Shown: in pieces, positions 43,003-54,395 of the stretch
Layout: each line of letters starts with the position of its first letter
Position numbering within the stretch: the first letter of the stretch is position 1
DNA from: Pleurodeles waltl
Taxonomy: Eukaryota; Chordata; Amphibia; Caudata; Salamandridae
Reading direction: 5' to 3'
Length of the DNA: 64,000 bases
NCBI RefSeq assembly: GCF_031143425.1
Contig: NC_090437.1
Coordinates: 1,175,618,863 to 1,175,682,862, forward strand
The notes under the pieces: model-generated
Databases searched by the model: none
The model's input: the letters and a program-made list of their open reading frames with translations, nothing else
Told to the model about the DNA's origin: nothing
Position numbers and translations under genes: made by a program

Positions 43003-45300
43003 CATGGCTCGTGTTACTGGGGAAAGGGCCCCTGCCTTCACCTCGGTGGAGTTGGAGTGATTGGTGGATGAGGTCCTACCCCAGTACAACGCATCCAGAA
43101 CGCATCCGCCCGCCTGATCCTCAACATACCCCGCCGATGTCACATCTCCCCCCACCTGAAGGACCTCCACTGGCTCCCTGTGGATAAAAGGATCACCTTC
43201 AAACTCCTCACCCACGCACACAAGGCACTACACAACACCGGACCCACCTACCTGAACACCAGACTCAACTTCTACGTCCCCACACATCAACTCCGCTCTG
43301 CCAACCTCGCCCTCGCCATTGTCCCCCGAATCCAGCGCAAGACCTCTGGCGGCAGATCCTTCTCCTTCCTCGCCGCCAAGACCTGGAACTCTCTCCCCAC
43401 CTCACTACGCCAGACCCAAGACCTCCTCACCTTCAGGAGACTCCTCAAGACATGGCTCTTCGAACGCTAGCAGCACCCCCCCCCCAGCGCCTAGAAACCC
43501 TGTCGGGTACATAGCGCGCTTTATAAATTCACTGATTGATTGATTGATTGAGTACAGACTGCTGTATGGGCCTCCAGACCAACAGGTGAGTACACCGTGA
43601 GTACGATGCATGGGGCGTGAATACATGGAGTGCTGTGTGTGAAGGCCTCATGTAGGGGGATGGGCCCTGGACAGCGTGCAGCATGTATGCTGGGTCATGT
43701 TTGTGCTAATGGAGATGGGAAGGGGCATGGTGGGATATAAGTGTAACAGCCAGGACGATCGGACTAATACCTTTCCCTGTGTCTAATTCCCTGCAGGTCA
43801 GCGCCCATCAAAAGAAGGGTATATGGCGTGCCATCACCAAGGACGTGCAGACCCTGGGGATCTACGGCAGGCGGAGCACCCACTGTCGCAAATGGTGGGA
43901 GGACCTGAGCCGCTGGGCACGGAAGATGATGGAGGCCCAGCTGGGGATGGCCTCCCAACAAGGAAGGGGTGCCCGTCGAACCCTGACCCCCCTGATGGCC
44001 CGCATACTGGCGGTGGCCTATCCAGAGATGATGGGCGCTTGTGGGCATCACAGCAGCAACAAGGGGGTGAGTATAGTGCCCTACATTACAACTTACACCT
44101 GGTGGGGTGGTATCCGGATGGGGGGGGTGGGCCCTGTGGGTGCCCCTAGGTCAGGCCTGGCATTGCAGAGTAGGTCCCATGTTGGGCAGGGTTCTGATGT
44201 GAAAGTCCTCCAACCAAGCTAGTAGGCATCAACTACTGGGCAGTATTCTGGGGTCTCAGGTATGCTGCAATTTGAGATAGGTGTCCCTATCCCTGGGCTG
44301 GTGACTAGCACTGTGACTGGTAGTGCATTGCCTAATGCATAGGGCTGTTCCCTGTGTGTGAGTGTGTCATTTACACCAACTGTAGTGTTGGTGCTGCCAT
44401 TGACCAAGTGTATCCTTTGTCTCTACCCCCCTTTTTTGTTTTGTCACCCTGTCCTTATGTGCATTAGCATCATCTGGAGGAGGAGCAGAGGCAACGGAGG
44501 GAGCTGCATCCCACAGGACCCAGGAGGCTGAATACACCGATGGTGAGGGCACCAGTGGGACAGAGGACATGGGGAGCACCACGACGGAGACTAGAGGGGA
44601 CAGTTCGGACACGGATACCTCCACCGATGGAAGCTCCCTGGTGGTGGCAGACACTTTTGTGCCCACCCCAGCTACAGGTACAGCCGCCACCCCAGTACCA
44701 GCACCGACCTCCAAGCAGCCCATCAACGAGTTTCCTGTGCCCACTCGCCCAGGAGGGTGGGCATCTCCTTCACCCCAGGCACCTTAGGCCCTGCCTGTTA
44801 GCCCTGTTGCACTGAGTGAGGAGGCTATTAACCTGCTGTGATCCATCTCTGTTGGGCAGTCAACCATTGTGAATGTCATCCAGGGGCTGGCAGCCCAAAT
44901 GCAACAGTCCAATGAATTTCTGGAGGACATTCACACTAGCTTGGCGGCCCAACAGAGATCAATCCAGGCTCTGGCCTCCTCTCTGATGGCAGCCATTGTC
45001 CCTGTTTCCACCCTCCAACTTCCTCTTCCCAATCCCATTCCCCTCAACCCCAACATATCCCAAGCACACAGTGAGAAGATGAGACACCTCTGACAAAACA
45101 CAAGAGTGGACATGGCAAACACAAGCACCACACTTCATCCCACAGGCACTCACACAAACACCAGACAGAAGCATACCAACATCCACTGCCTCCACTGTGG
45201 CCCCTCCTCCTCCTCGTCCACCTCCCTCCTACTAGTGTCTCCACTCACACATGCATGCACTACATATTCAGCCACTACCACCACCACCAGCAGGAGGCGG
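43003..45300 (+). pseudogene. Harbinger SANT gene A, copy 1 (three exons, LINE in exon 1)
   Basis: Exon 1 starts at ATG 43,003 (MARVTGERAPAFTS), has a TGA after SVELE, and is split by a LINE at 43,089-43,550. It ends at 43,585 with donor GTGAGT. Exon 2 (43,797-44,066) encodes KKGIWRAITKDVQTLG and STHCRKWWEDLSRWARK, the Trp-rich SANT/Myb helix region, then YPEMMG. Exon 3 starts at 44,468 (ASSGGGAEATEGA) with SLVVADTFVPTPATG, QSTIVNVIQGLAAQMQQSNEF and QALASSLMAAI; stops are at about 44,787 and 44,840. Such proteins bind element ends and help transposase enter the nucleus in known Harbinger systems. Exon 3 is fused at about 45,300 to the upstream part of another copy. Confidence 0.8.
43089..43550 (+). 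mobile_element. 5'-truncated L2/CR1-type LINE with AGTACA duplication
   Basis: 462 bp of a LINE 3' end inserted in exon 1 of SANT gene A. The flanks are AGTACA (43,083-43,088 and 43,551-43,556), and joining them restores the exon as seen at 45,590-45,610. It reads SAFLAAKTWNSLP-like (SFLAAKTWNSLP), then a TAGCGCGCTTTATA hairpin-like end and GATT repeats. Same family as the LINE in Gypsy A. Confidence 0.9.
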
Positions 45301-46105
45301 TCGAGAACCGCAGTGGAACTTCTCATTGGTTATCATTGGGCCCTATGGGTTCGAGTAGCCAATGGTGATGAACGCCGGTGGTGACGGTATGCACCGTCAC
45401 AGACGTGACCGCCATTTTCTATCTGTTCACTCACTTGCTACCTGACCTTCAACAGGAGAGGACAACACTGCAAGTGCTGCTGTGACCTGGGTCTGGAAGT
45501 GGCAATGGCTCGAGTCTCAGGGGAAAGGGCCCCAGCCTTCATTTCGGAGGAGTTGGAGAGACTGGTGGATGGGGTCCTACCCCAGTACTGATTGCTATAT
45601 GGGCCTCCAGACCAACAAGGGAGTACACTGTGTGCACGATGAATGGGGCATGAATGCATGGAGTGCTATATGTGAAGGCCTCGCGTAAGGGGGGGTTGAA
45701 GGGGTCCTGAGCAGCATGCTGCATGTATGGTGGGCAATGTATGTGCGTAAGGGGATGGGAGGGATATGGTGGGCCATGAGTGTAACAGGCCGGATGGTAT
45801 GACTGATAGCATTATTCTATGTTTATTTGTCTGTAGGTCAGTGCCCATCAGAAAAAGGGTATATGGCATGCCATCGCCAAGGATGTGCGGACCCTGGGGG
45901 TCTACAAGTGGAGCACCCACTGTCGCAAACGGTGGGAGGACCTGAGACGCTGGGCAAGGAAGATGGCGGAGGCCCAACTAGGGATGGCCTCCCAACGAGG
46001 AAAGGGTGCCCGTCGAACCATGATCCCCCTGATGTTCCACATACTGGCGGTGGCCTATCCGGAGTTGGATGGGCACTTGAGGGCATTGCAGCAGCCACAA
46101 GGGGG
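45301..46105 (+). pseudogene. Harbinger SANT gene A, copy 2 (promoter, exons 1 and 2)
   Basis: The upstream block (CTCATTGG, GCCGGTGGTGAC) at 45,318-45,400 repeats that at 42,820-42,890. Exon 1 begins at ATG 45,505 (MARVSGERAPAFISEELERLV), has TGA after LPQY, and its donor is lost (GGGAGT where copy 1 has GGTGAGT). Exon 2 (45,837-46,104) keeps the SANT core HCRKRWEDLRRWARKM and AVAYPELDG. Exon 3 is absent; sequence of SANT gene B follows from about 46,260. Confidence 0.78.
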
Positions 46106-46259
46106 TGAGTACAGTTTCCAAATCTGCAAATTGCGCATGGTGTACTACATCCTCATCCACTACCTCCATCACCATCACGCCTATCAGTACACAGCCCTCA
46201 CTGGCAGTCACCACCCCTACATCTATGCACACGTCCCCTGTGTCCTCTCCCATTGTGTT

Positions 46260-47095
46260 GGGGGAAGGTGCGTTCCATTGCAGCAAGACACCAACTCGCT
46301 GTACAGAGGACTGGCGGTGGACCCCCTCCTCCTCCCCCACAACTAACAACATGGGAGGAGCAAGTCTTGGCAATCATGCATCCTGAGGGCTGGCTGGAGT
46401 AGAAGGAGGACAGGACTCTAGTAAGACAACTCTCTATTATTATCACCCCCCTACCTGCATGCCATCACATACCCCCACCCACGCTCTCACTACCATCACT
46501 CCACCACCTCCCACACACCCCATCATCACAACCCACTCATCCCAATGCCAAGCTCTGCATGCTCTACCAATGCATGGACACCACTCACAGACCTGCATGG
46601 ACACCATTCACCACAGCATGCACGCTAGAGAGAATCACCCAGCCCACCAAATAACAACTCACACAAGGCAAAGCTGCCAGGGTAATAACAACCATAGAGG
46701 GCAAGACACCCATGCACAATATGTTGCACGCAGAAACAATAACACTGTATTTACATACCAACAGGTAACCCAGCCAATGTCACCGGCGATGAGATGCAAG
46801 CAACATCCAGTCCCCCCTCAGAAGAGTCCCACAGTGATGACAACAGCTCTGCTCGACTGGATCTGGATGACCAACCTGGCCCATCAGGAGCCTCTGGACA
46901 GTTACCCAGCCACAGTTTCACACCACCACAGAGCCACCCCCTCAGGAAACACCACCACAGCACCCACCCAGCAAGCCCATCCCTCTGTCCCCAGGACATG
47001 TCAATCAGCAGTATATCCACCACTACAGGCGAGAAGGAGGACAGAGGGCGCCAACAATCACCCCAGGCGCCCAGGGCCAAGCCCCCCAACCCATA
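46260..47095 (+). pseudogene. Harbinger SANT gene B fragment
   Basis: The plus strand matches the minus-strand gene at 50,440-51,700. It shows ARHQLAVQRT-like sequence, PPPPPPQLTTWEEQVLAIMHPEG at about 46,320-46,390 with a stop soon after, an intron-like gap, then from 46,760 SPPSEESHSDDNSSARLDLDD and a Pro/Ser/Thr-rich tail. The SANT helix part before ARHQL is missing, replaced by gene A sequence. It forms an A-B chimera with 45,301-46,105. Confidence 0.7.
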
Positions 47096-47960
47096 GACCC
47101 CAGCGGAACACAGCACCCCGCTGTTGAAATGAGGCAGGGTGACCCCCGGTGTGAAGCACCAAGGCCCACTAACATAGGCATCACCCTCTGCTCTAGCAGC
47201 GTCCGCTAGAGCCACAGCCCGGTGTCACAAGCTACAGGTGTCGTCCCAATAGGCGACAACAGGGGGCCCACCCAGAGGCATCAGGCAGGGCCCCAGGGTA
47301 GGTAAAAAAAAAACAAAAAGAGGGGGGGGGGTCACAAGCCGACCACTCCCCCATGCAACAGACCTCAGCCGGAATAGGACTGGATGGGCCCAGGCCCACC
47401 AATGCGCTTGGCCCTGCCGTCAGCCACAGGCACTCCTCATGTAGGCCACAGCAGGAGGCCACCCCGAGGCGTCAGACGGGGGCCCCAAGAATATGCCATC
47501 CCAAAAAAATATGGGCGGGTAGCCTTCCACACGTGCCCCCCCACAGCCTGCCGTGGCACTGCCACGGGCACAATCATACACCCTATCCCTTCTAGGGAGC
47601 GCAGAGCCTTTACCCTAGGCCGCAGGTACCAAAGTAGCCCCGCCCACCAGCCCAGGCCGTCAACGTCCACAGTTTAACTCCAGAGGGGCCTGTGGGCCAA
47701 TGAACCCGCCGATGCGGCTCCTCGGGCTCACCAGCAAGGGTCCCTGCGGTGCTGTCCAGAAGCCGCAGGGCTGACAAGCAAGGGAACACGGGGAGGTTGA
47801 GAATCGCTCCTGCCCAGTGGAGCCTCACAAAGTGGCAGCCATTCGTGGGATGGCCAAGCCACGCCCCTCTACTAAGCCCTGTCTGACATGGAATGCCACC
47901 TAGCTAGTTAACAAGATTTTTCCATTTACCCTGAGCTGGACCACGCAGCAATATCTGAGC
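47096..47960. other. Unclassified GC-rich stretch
   Basis: About 860 bp between two Harbinger copies. It has partly repeated boxes (CCCAGAGGCATCAGGCAGGG at about 47,272 and CCCGAGGCGTCAGACGGGGG at about 47,463), an A-rich run at 47,307-47,316 and a G run at 47,322-47,331. No open frame with a recognisable domain and no clear termini. Possibly an unknown repeat with two diverged internal copies. Confidence 0.5.
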
Positions 47961-48048
47961 TGGCATTAAGGGGAACCCACTAACTGAAACCTACCACCAG
48001 GATCCCATGCCAGGCAACAAAGATGGTTGTTACACACACTGTACTCAC

Positions 48049-48641
48049 CCCCTTGTGGCTGCTGTGCTGCCCTCAAGTGCCCATCCAGCTCTGGGTAGGC
48101 CACCGCCAGTATGCAGGCCATCAGGGGGGTCAGGTTACGACGGGCACCCCTCCCTCGTTGGGAAGCCATCCCCAACTGGACCTCCGTGGTCTTTCCGGGC
48201 CCAACATCTCAGGTATTCCCAGCGTTTCCTGCTGTGGGTGCTCAGCCTGCTACAGACCCCCAGGGTCTGCACGTCCTTGGTGATGGACGCCACAATCCCT
48301 TCTTCAGATGGGCACTGACCTGCAGAGGAAATACAGACCAGAGGACCCCATTAACCATACAATCCATCCTGTCACACATATGGCCCACAAATACCATTTC
48401 CCCTCTAATGGCACACACATCACCCAGAGCCCTGCATGTACACTACTACAAGCCATACCCCCCACCCAAATTACACACTGCCAGTACACACACATCTCCA
48501 TGCAACCTTGTCACATGCATCGTTCCCATGATGTACTTACCTGGAGGCCCATACAGCTGTTCATACAGGGGTAGGACCCCATCCACCAGGTGCTTCAACT
48601 CCTCTGAAGTGAAGGCAGGGGCCCTTTCGCCTGTCATACTG
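48049..48641 (-). pseudogene. Harbinger SANT gene A, copy 3 (exons 1 and 2)
   Basis: Exon 1 on the minus strand reads MTGERAPAFTSEELKHLVDGVLP with a good donor GTAAGT (about 48,541). The usual start ATG is AAG here, leaving a Met four codons in. Exon 2 (48,319-48,049) keeps a decayed SANT helix (THSRKRWEYLRCWARK) and, after a frame change, ILAVAYPELDGHLRAAQQPQGG. Exon 3 is missing beyond about 47,960. It is divergent from transposase copy 2. Confidence 0.78.
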
Positions 48642-48699
48642 GCCTTGCAGGTTCCAGACTCAGGTCACAGCAGGACACGCAGTGGATGTGTTGTCCTGT

Positions 48700-49085
48700 T
48701 GAAAGTCAGGAATTAAGTGAGGTCATAGACAGAAAATGATGGTCACATCTGCGGCGATGTACACCATCACTGCCGCCGGTGATCCTCATTGGACACTGTA
48801 CTCCATAGAGCCCCATGAAAACCAATGAGGAATAGCACGGGTGCAAGACCGTCTTCCGCCATGATGCCCAACGCCGGCGGAGTTACATCACTTCCACCTG
48901 TCTCTACATACAGGACAGGTGGTCGCCATTTTATGGTGCTGGTCAACATTCTAAAATTGAAAACTGCGTCATTGCTGTGAATTGTACATACATTGCCATT
49001 TACAGAGTCCAATTACATACCAGCTCAATGTACACTGAGGTGGTGGTTCCATTGTCCAGTTTGTCACTCCCTTCTCACTCTTGTG
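48700..49085. promoter_or_regulatory. Shared upstream region between SANT gene A and transposase (copy 2)
   Basis: Contains the perfect inverted pair CCTCATTGG (48,784-48,792) and CCAATGAGG (48,822-48,830), 29 bp apart, with a GCCGCCGGTGAT block to the left. It matches the region upstream of copies 1 and 2 of gene A. A CCAAT-based bidirectional promoter is the simplest reading; it has not been tested. Confidence 0.5.
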
Positions 49086-49089
49086 TCCC

Positions 49090-50235
49090 TTAGGTACCTA
49101 CCACTGTGGAGGAATAGGAGTAGGAGGAGGCAAGCTCCCGTGTACAGACCCCTTGTGGACTTGGCTGCACTGGAGGACTGGCACATAATACTCACTTATA
49201 GACTGGACAGGGCCACAATCACAGAACTGTGTGCTCAATTGGAGCCTGATCTGATATCTGCTATTCGTCATCCCACAGGGATCCCCCCTCTTATGCAGCT
49301 TCTATCTGTGCTCCATTTCCTGGCAACTGGCCCTTTCCAAGTGACAGTGGGCTTGGCAGCAGGAATGTCACAGCCAATGTTCTCAATAGTGCTGACAAGA
49401 GTGTTGTCTGCCCTGATTAAACACATGCTTAGCTACATCGCTTTCCTTATTCTAAATATTATTGGGGCCACTGACAGAACACATATAGCGTTTGTTCCCC
49501 CCCCCCCAGCAAAATGAACAGGTGTTCAGGAATCGGAAGAGTTTCCACTTACTCGATGTGCAAATGGTGTGCCAGGCTGACCAGTACATCTCCCACGTCA
49601 GTGCCAAGTATCCTGGGTCAGTGCATGACGCCTTCATTTTGAGGAATAGCAGCATCCCTAATGTGATCGCACAACTACAGAGGCACAGGGTGTGGCTAAT
49701 AGGTGACCCTGAGTCCCCACCCAACGCATGTCAGTGTATGCCTTCCAAAGCAATCCCCCATACCATTGTGCAAGGCTAATGTTTGTTCCTCAATTCTTGC
49801 AGGTGACTCTGGCTACCCAAACCTGTTGTGGCTCTTGACCCCTGTAAGGAATGCCAGGACAGGGGCTGAGAATAGGTATAATGATGCTCAGGGGCAAACC
49901 AGGAGAATAATTGAGCGTAACTTCGGCCTCCTGAAGGCCAGGTTCAGATGCCTCCATCTGACAGGTGGATCCCTCTGCCACTCCCCTGAGAAGGTCTGCC
50001 AGATTGTTGTTGCATGCTGTATGTTGCACAACCTGGCCATCTGATGACATGTGCCCTATTTGCAGGAGGAGGAGGGTGAAAATGCTCCTGTGGCATCAGT
50101 GGACCCTCAGGACAGTGAGGATGAGGAGGCAGAAGATGAGAATGTGGATAACAGGACATCAGTCATACGTCAGTACTTCCAACAACACACAGGTAAGACA
50201 GTGGAACTGACCATTCCTCTGATTATTTATCTTTT
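49090..50235 (+). pseudogene. PIF/Harbinger transposase, copy 2
   Basis: HARBI1-like DDE transposase on the plus strand: APVYRPLVDLAALEDWHII, ITELCAQLEPDLI, AGMSQPMFSIVLTRV, then NIIGATDRTHI (first Asp kept, following Gly changed to Arg), YPGSVHDAFIL (second Asp), an intron 49,704-49,800 (GTGACC to CTTGCAG), GDSGYPN, and RIIERNFGLLKARFRCL (Glu). A net loss of about 17 codons precedes NIIGA compared with copy 1 (the segment VEDLATVKADFYAMG is gone), and TGA lies at 50,042. The catalytic triad is present, but the deletion and stop make activity unlikely. The tail is acidic (EDEEAEDENVD). Confidence 0.88.
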
Positions 50236-50439
50236 CAGTGTGGCTGTAGCATGATGGCAGTCACTGCCTTACCATCTCAACTGACTGTTACCTATGCCTT
50301 CTCATTTTGCAGATGTGGGTGTGGTTACAACTGTGTACTGATGTGATGACTACAGACAGCTAAAGGCCTTTATTCATATGGAATCACAAAGTTTGATGGT
50401 GGTCTTGGTCTTGGCAAGTGTCTCTGGCATCTGTCTGGG

Positions 50440-51871
50440 TCACAGGAAACGTTTACGGGGTGGTTCACCTTCTGCAGAGGGATGGGTGCTGGTGGCCAGT
50501 GAGTCCTGTGGCAGGGCCACCTGTCCACTAGCTGTAGCAGATGTGGAGGGCTGTTCAGTTGACTGGCTAGTGGAAATGGCCCACTGGTGTGCGGTGTATT
50601 CTCTCATGATGTTGGCCATATCACCCAGCACCCCTGCAATGGAGACCATGGTGGTGTTGACGGCATGCAAATATTTCCTGATCTCCTGGTGGTGTTTCCC
50701 CTGCAGCCACTGGTTCTACTGCATGATGTTTAACATCTGACCCATCTTGTCCTGGGATTGTTGGTAAGCCCCAGGACATTGGTGCGTGCCTCCTGGGCAT
50801 TCGGTTCCCTGGTCCTGTCCTCCCCCTCGTGCAAAGCTGTCCTCCGTGTGTCCCTGTCCCCCTGTGCCTGTGTCCTCTGAACGGTGTGCCCACTGCCACT
50901 GACCCCAGAAACCTGATTGTCTTTGCTGTGAGGTGTGGACTGGGGTCTCTGTAAAGGTGGGCACACTTCTGATTGACTTGTCCAGGGGATAGAGTTGTGG
51001 GGCTGTTGCCTGGCTGCTGTGGTGTTGGATACTGAAGGGGGAGGCTCTGTGGTGGAGTGGATGCTGGCTGGGGTGGCCGACAGACCAGTGGTCCCTGATG
51101 GGTCAGGAAGTTCATCCAGATCCAGAAGTCCAGAGTTACTGTCATCACTGGGGGCATCTTCTAATGGGGGACTGGGTAGCCGTGGCACCTCCTCGCCGCT
51201 GAGATTGGCTGGTGCCCCTGTGGGGATGTAAGTGGCGTATTATGCTACATGTCTCTACATCTTCTATATCCCTAGCTTCCCCTATGTTGTTGCTGTTGCC
51301 CTGCAACCTTTGTTTGTGTATGGTGATGTCTTGTGGGATTGTTAGTTCTCCATGCTGTGCATGTATTGGTGGTGGGTGTACATACAGGGCTTGGCCTTCA
51401 GGTTAGTCAATTGTGGTGGTGCACTGTGTGGAATGGAGTGGAGTGATGGGTGTCAGGGTGAGGGGTGGTGGTGGCATGCAGATATGTGGGGGGATAGGGA
51501 GTAAATATTGATTCACCAGTGTCCAGTCCTCCTGCAACTCCAGTGAGTCCCTCAGGATGCAGTATTGCCAAGACTTGCTCCTCCCATGCTGTCAGCTGTG
51601 GGGGAGGAGGTGGGGGTTCACTGCCAGTTCTCTGGATGGCAAGCTGGTGCCTTGCTGCCATGGAACGTACCTTGCCCTGTAGATCGTCCCGAACACCATG
51701 CTGTCCGATGGTGTTCACCCTGTCTACAATTCTCCATCATAGTTCCATCTTCCTGGCAATGGAGATTCGCAGTACCTGTGCTCCAAACAGCTGTGGCTCT
51801 AGCCTGACTACTTCCTCCACCATGACCCACAACTCCTCTTCTGTAAAACGGGGGTGCCTTTGTAGGGACAT
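50440..51871 (-). pseudogene. Harbinger SANT gene B, copy 2 (two exons)
   Basis: Exon 1 (51,871-51,517) begins MSLQRHPRFTEEELWVMVEEV, has LFGAQVLRISIARKMEL then TGA (where Trp is expected), then WRIVDRVNTIGQHGVRDDLQGKVRSMA without the stop context, and PPPPQLTAWEEQVLAILHPEG. This is a second, different SANT/Myb-like fold with its own Trp spacing. Exon 2 starts at 51,217 (acceptor CCCACAG) with APANLSGEEVPRLPSPPLEDA and an acidic DLDELPDPSG box; later frame changes lead to TEQPSTSATASGQ and a basic PPRKRFL end at 50,440. It converges on the transposase. Confidence 0.75.
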
Positions 51872-52450
51872 GGGTGTTGTGTGTTGTGTGGTGTGTGTTG
51901 TGCAGTGGGTGTTGAGTAATGTGGTGAGGTGTGGGGTGCGTGACAGATGGATGGGTGATTGTGGTGTGTGTGTGTAGTTGTGTCTCTGATTTGTGTGGTT
52001 ATCTCTTGGCTATTTTCCGAGTTTGTAAAGGGTGGTGGGAAATGCGTGTGTGTGTTTTATAGTGCTCTGGGTGCGTGTGTGTCATGTGTGTAACAGTGTC
52101 AGGTGTGTGATTTTAGCTTTGGCCAGTGTTGTTTTGTTATATATTTGGGTGGCCATTCTGACCGTGCCGGTGTGTACCACAAATGGTTTACCGCCATTGA
52201 AGGTCCGCCGTGGTGATTCGTGGGTCATATTGTGGAGGGCGTTGTTTTGTTGGCGTTACGTTATGGGTTTTCGGACTGAAAGTTTACCACTAACTTTTGG
52301 TCTGGCTGATATGTGTTTGTGGCAGTATTCTGTCAGTTTAGTGTGTGTGTGTCATAATATGTCGAATGGATGTTCACCTCCGCGACGGTATGTTGGCGGC
52401 CATCACCGCGACGGTAACCAGGATTCACCACATATTTCATAATGAGGGCC
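51872..52450. mobile_element. Harbinger terminal region (right end of copy 2)
   Basis: Non-coding, GT-rich (TGTGTG tracts at 51,890-52,110). It ends with GGCGGCCATCACCGCGACGG and then TTTCATAATGAGGGCCC at 52,434-52,450. The last bases are the inverted counterpart of GGCCCTCATTA at 36,150. No clear 3-bp target duplication could be assigned. Confidence 0.6.
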
Positions 52451-53431
52451 CAAGTCTTGTATCAAGTATAGGTTTCACCACAAACCAAAAAGTTCAATAC
52501 AAGCAGTCTTTTTAGTGAAAGCACACAAATTTGATGCCATCAAAAACTGTACTCATGGAAACCAATATGAAGATAGAGCCTAAGCCCCTCTCTCAGTCCT
52601 ACATTTTTTGTTAATTGCATAAGTTCAGGTGACAATTGCACTGTCAATCCAGTATCCATGTAGATTGGTTTAGCTCTGAGCATCCCATACTGCACTGAAA
52701 CTCAAATCTCCAATCTACAGTTAATAATAGAAGGAAGAGGAGGCTGCTGAGACTGCAATACATTCCTCATGTCTGCCCTCCTACCATCTGCGCTACTTTC
52801 GCAGAAAGACAAGCAACATAAATGATATATAAGACACTTTAATATCATTACAGTGCCATGTGTGTGCCCCTGAAAGGTCAAGCACAGGCAGCTGGAAAAA
52901 TGAACAAAATGATCACAGCTGCTGATGGCAGGCACTTTTTTCTGGAAGCACACAACTTCTGGCAAATCAAAATATACACTTCTAGCTACCGACATGTAGG
53001 TGGAGCCAAAACCCCTTTCTAATGATAATCATATAATTGTCTGCGAAAGCTGCGCTGTCAAGCCAGACCATAAAAAGGAGCATTAAGATAAGCAGAAGTG
53101 GGACAAATGCAAGTCTTTCAGACCAAGAGGAATTGGACAGGTGTCCAGTTTTCTCTCTGCAGCAACACTGCTCTTGAATCAATTATTCTCTGTCTGACAC
53201 CCCAAGAAGATCAGTGGGATTCAAGAAGGCTGTCCTCAGCTAACACCCACTGCGTACTACAACATGGTTTCAATAATATGTTAGTCCTTTTGAAACCTTT
53301 TATTATGGCCAAGTTACTGTTTTCAAAGAAAGACTGTATCATATCATAACACAAATCTTAACATAAGATTGCATAACAAGAACATTTACATTTATTAATC
53401 CACCCCAGGTTGTCATGGGATTGTGCAGTTG
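52451..53431. other. Unclassified repeat-like stretch with internal diverged duplication
   Basis: About 980 bp without a recognised domain. Two parts resemble each other at about 425 bp distance: AAGCACACAAATTTG with GAGCCTAAGCCCCTCTC (52,520-52,600), and AAGCACACAACTTCTG with GAGCCAAAACCCCTTTC (52,944-53,020). It may be an old non-autonomous element or the remains of a tandem repeat. Confidence 0.4.
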
Positions 53432-54134
53432 TAGGAAGCTGGCCTGGTGTGTGGTGGGTAGCTCAGGTACTTACACCTTATACCAGGTCCAGATATTCCC
53501 TATTAGTGTAGTGTAGGCAGTGTCTAGAAGTCAGGCTCTCTAGAGGTAGCTGTGGAAGAGCAGCCAAGGCTTATCTAGGAGACATGCAAAGCTCATGCTA
53601 TACCACTATAGTCATACAGCACTTACAAACATGAAAGAAAACACTCAGCGTTACAAAAATAAAGGTACTTCATTTTAGTGACACAATACCAAAAATTACT
53701 AGAGAGGCAACCCTCCAATAGAAGGTAAGTAGCACACTAGATATATACACTAGTTACCAGAAATAGGCACAGAAAGTGATAGAAAACAGTGCAAATGCAA
53801 TTAGACAATAGTGACCCTAGGGGGAGCCCAAAGCATAGTCTAAAGAAATAGAATGCGAACACAGGGCCCCCACCTCGGTAAGTGGAATGTGTAGAGGGGA
53901 GCGGGGGGTACTAGGAAACCCCAAAGGTAAGTACCACTGTGTCCCCTATCGACCAGGAGAAAAGGAGTAAGTTAGTTGATTTTCCCCAAACCACCCAAAA
54001 GGAAAGAAAAGAAGAAAATGCAACACCCAGGCAATACTGCAAGAAACCAGCAGTGGATTTCTGAAGAGGAAGACCTGTGGAAGAAGAGGACCAAGTCCAT
54101 AAGCCACAGAAGAGTCCAGGAGGAGTAAGAGCTA
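53432..54134 (-). repeat. LTR fragment related to Gypsy B LTR, minus strand
   Basis: The plus strand starts TGTAGGAAGCTGG, the reverse complement of an LTR end. Its reverse complement parallels 14,905-15,573 of Gypsy B (an AAATAAAGTACCT-type poly(A) region, a CTGGTTTSTT box, a final CTTCCTACA) but is clearly diverged, so it is a related family. It is cut at about 54,134. Confidence 0.7.
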
Positions 54135-54135
54135 C

Positions 54136-54394
54136 TGTAGTGTGGCCATTTTATTATAGCTTTATGCGCGTTAGCTTAACGTATTAGGCCTCTGTGCACT
54201 TTGCCCTAGATGCATTTTATTTAGCCTTGCACTGTTATTTTACAATAACCAGTTTCATGGTCTTGTTTTATTTCCTTCTATCACACTGTTTAGCTTACTT
54301 CAGCGCTGTGTTCGCAAACAATACATTCTTGCTCACTCTGTGCTTCAGTCAAGGATACAGTCTGGTACATTGCCGATAGACGTGGTAGAAGTTT
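54136..54394 (-). repeat. Right-end fragment of the 942-bp insertion family, inverted
   Basis: The reverse complement matches about 7,880-8,138: shared boxes include AACTTCTACCACGT, CAATGTACCAGACTGTA and GAAGCACAG. It is diverged and incomplete. It abuts the next element at 54,395. Confidence 0.75.
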
Positions 54395-54395
54395 A

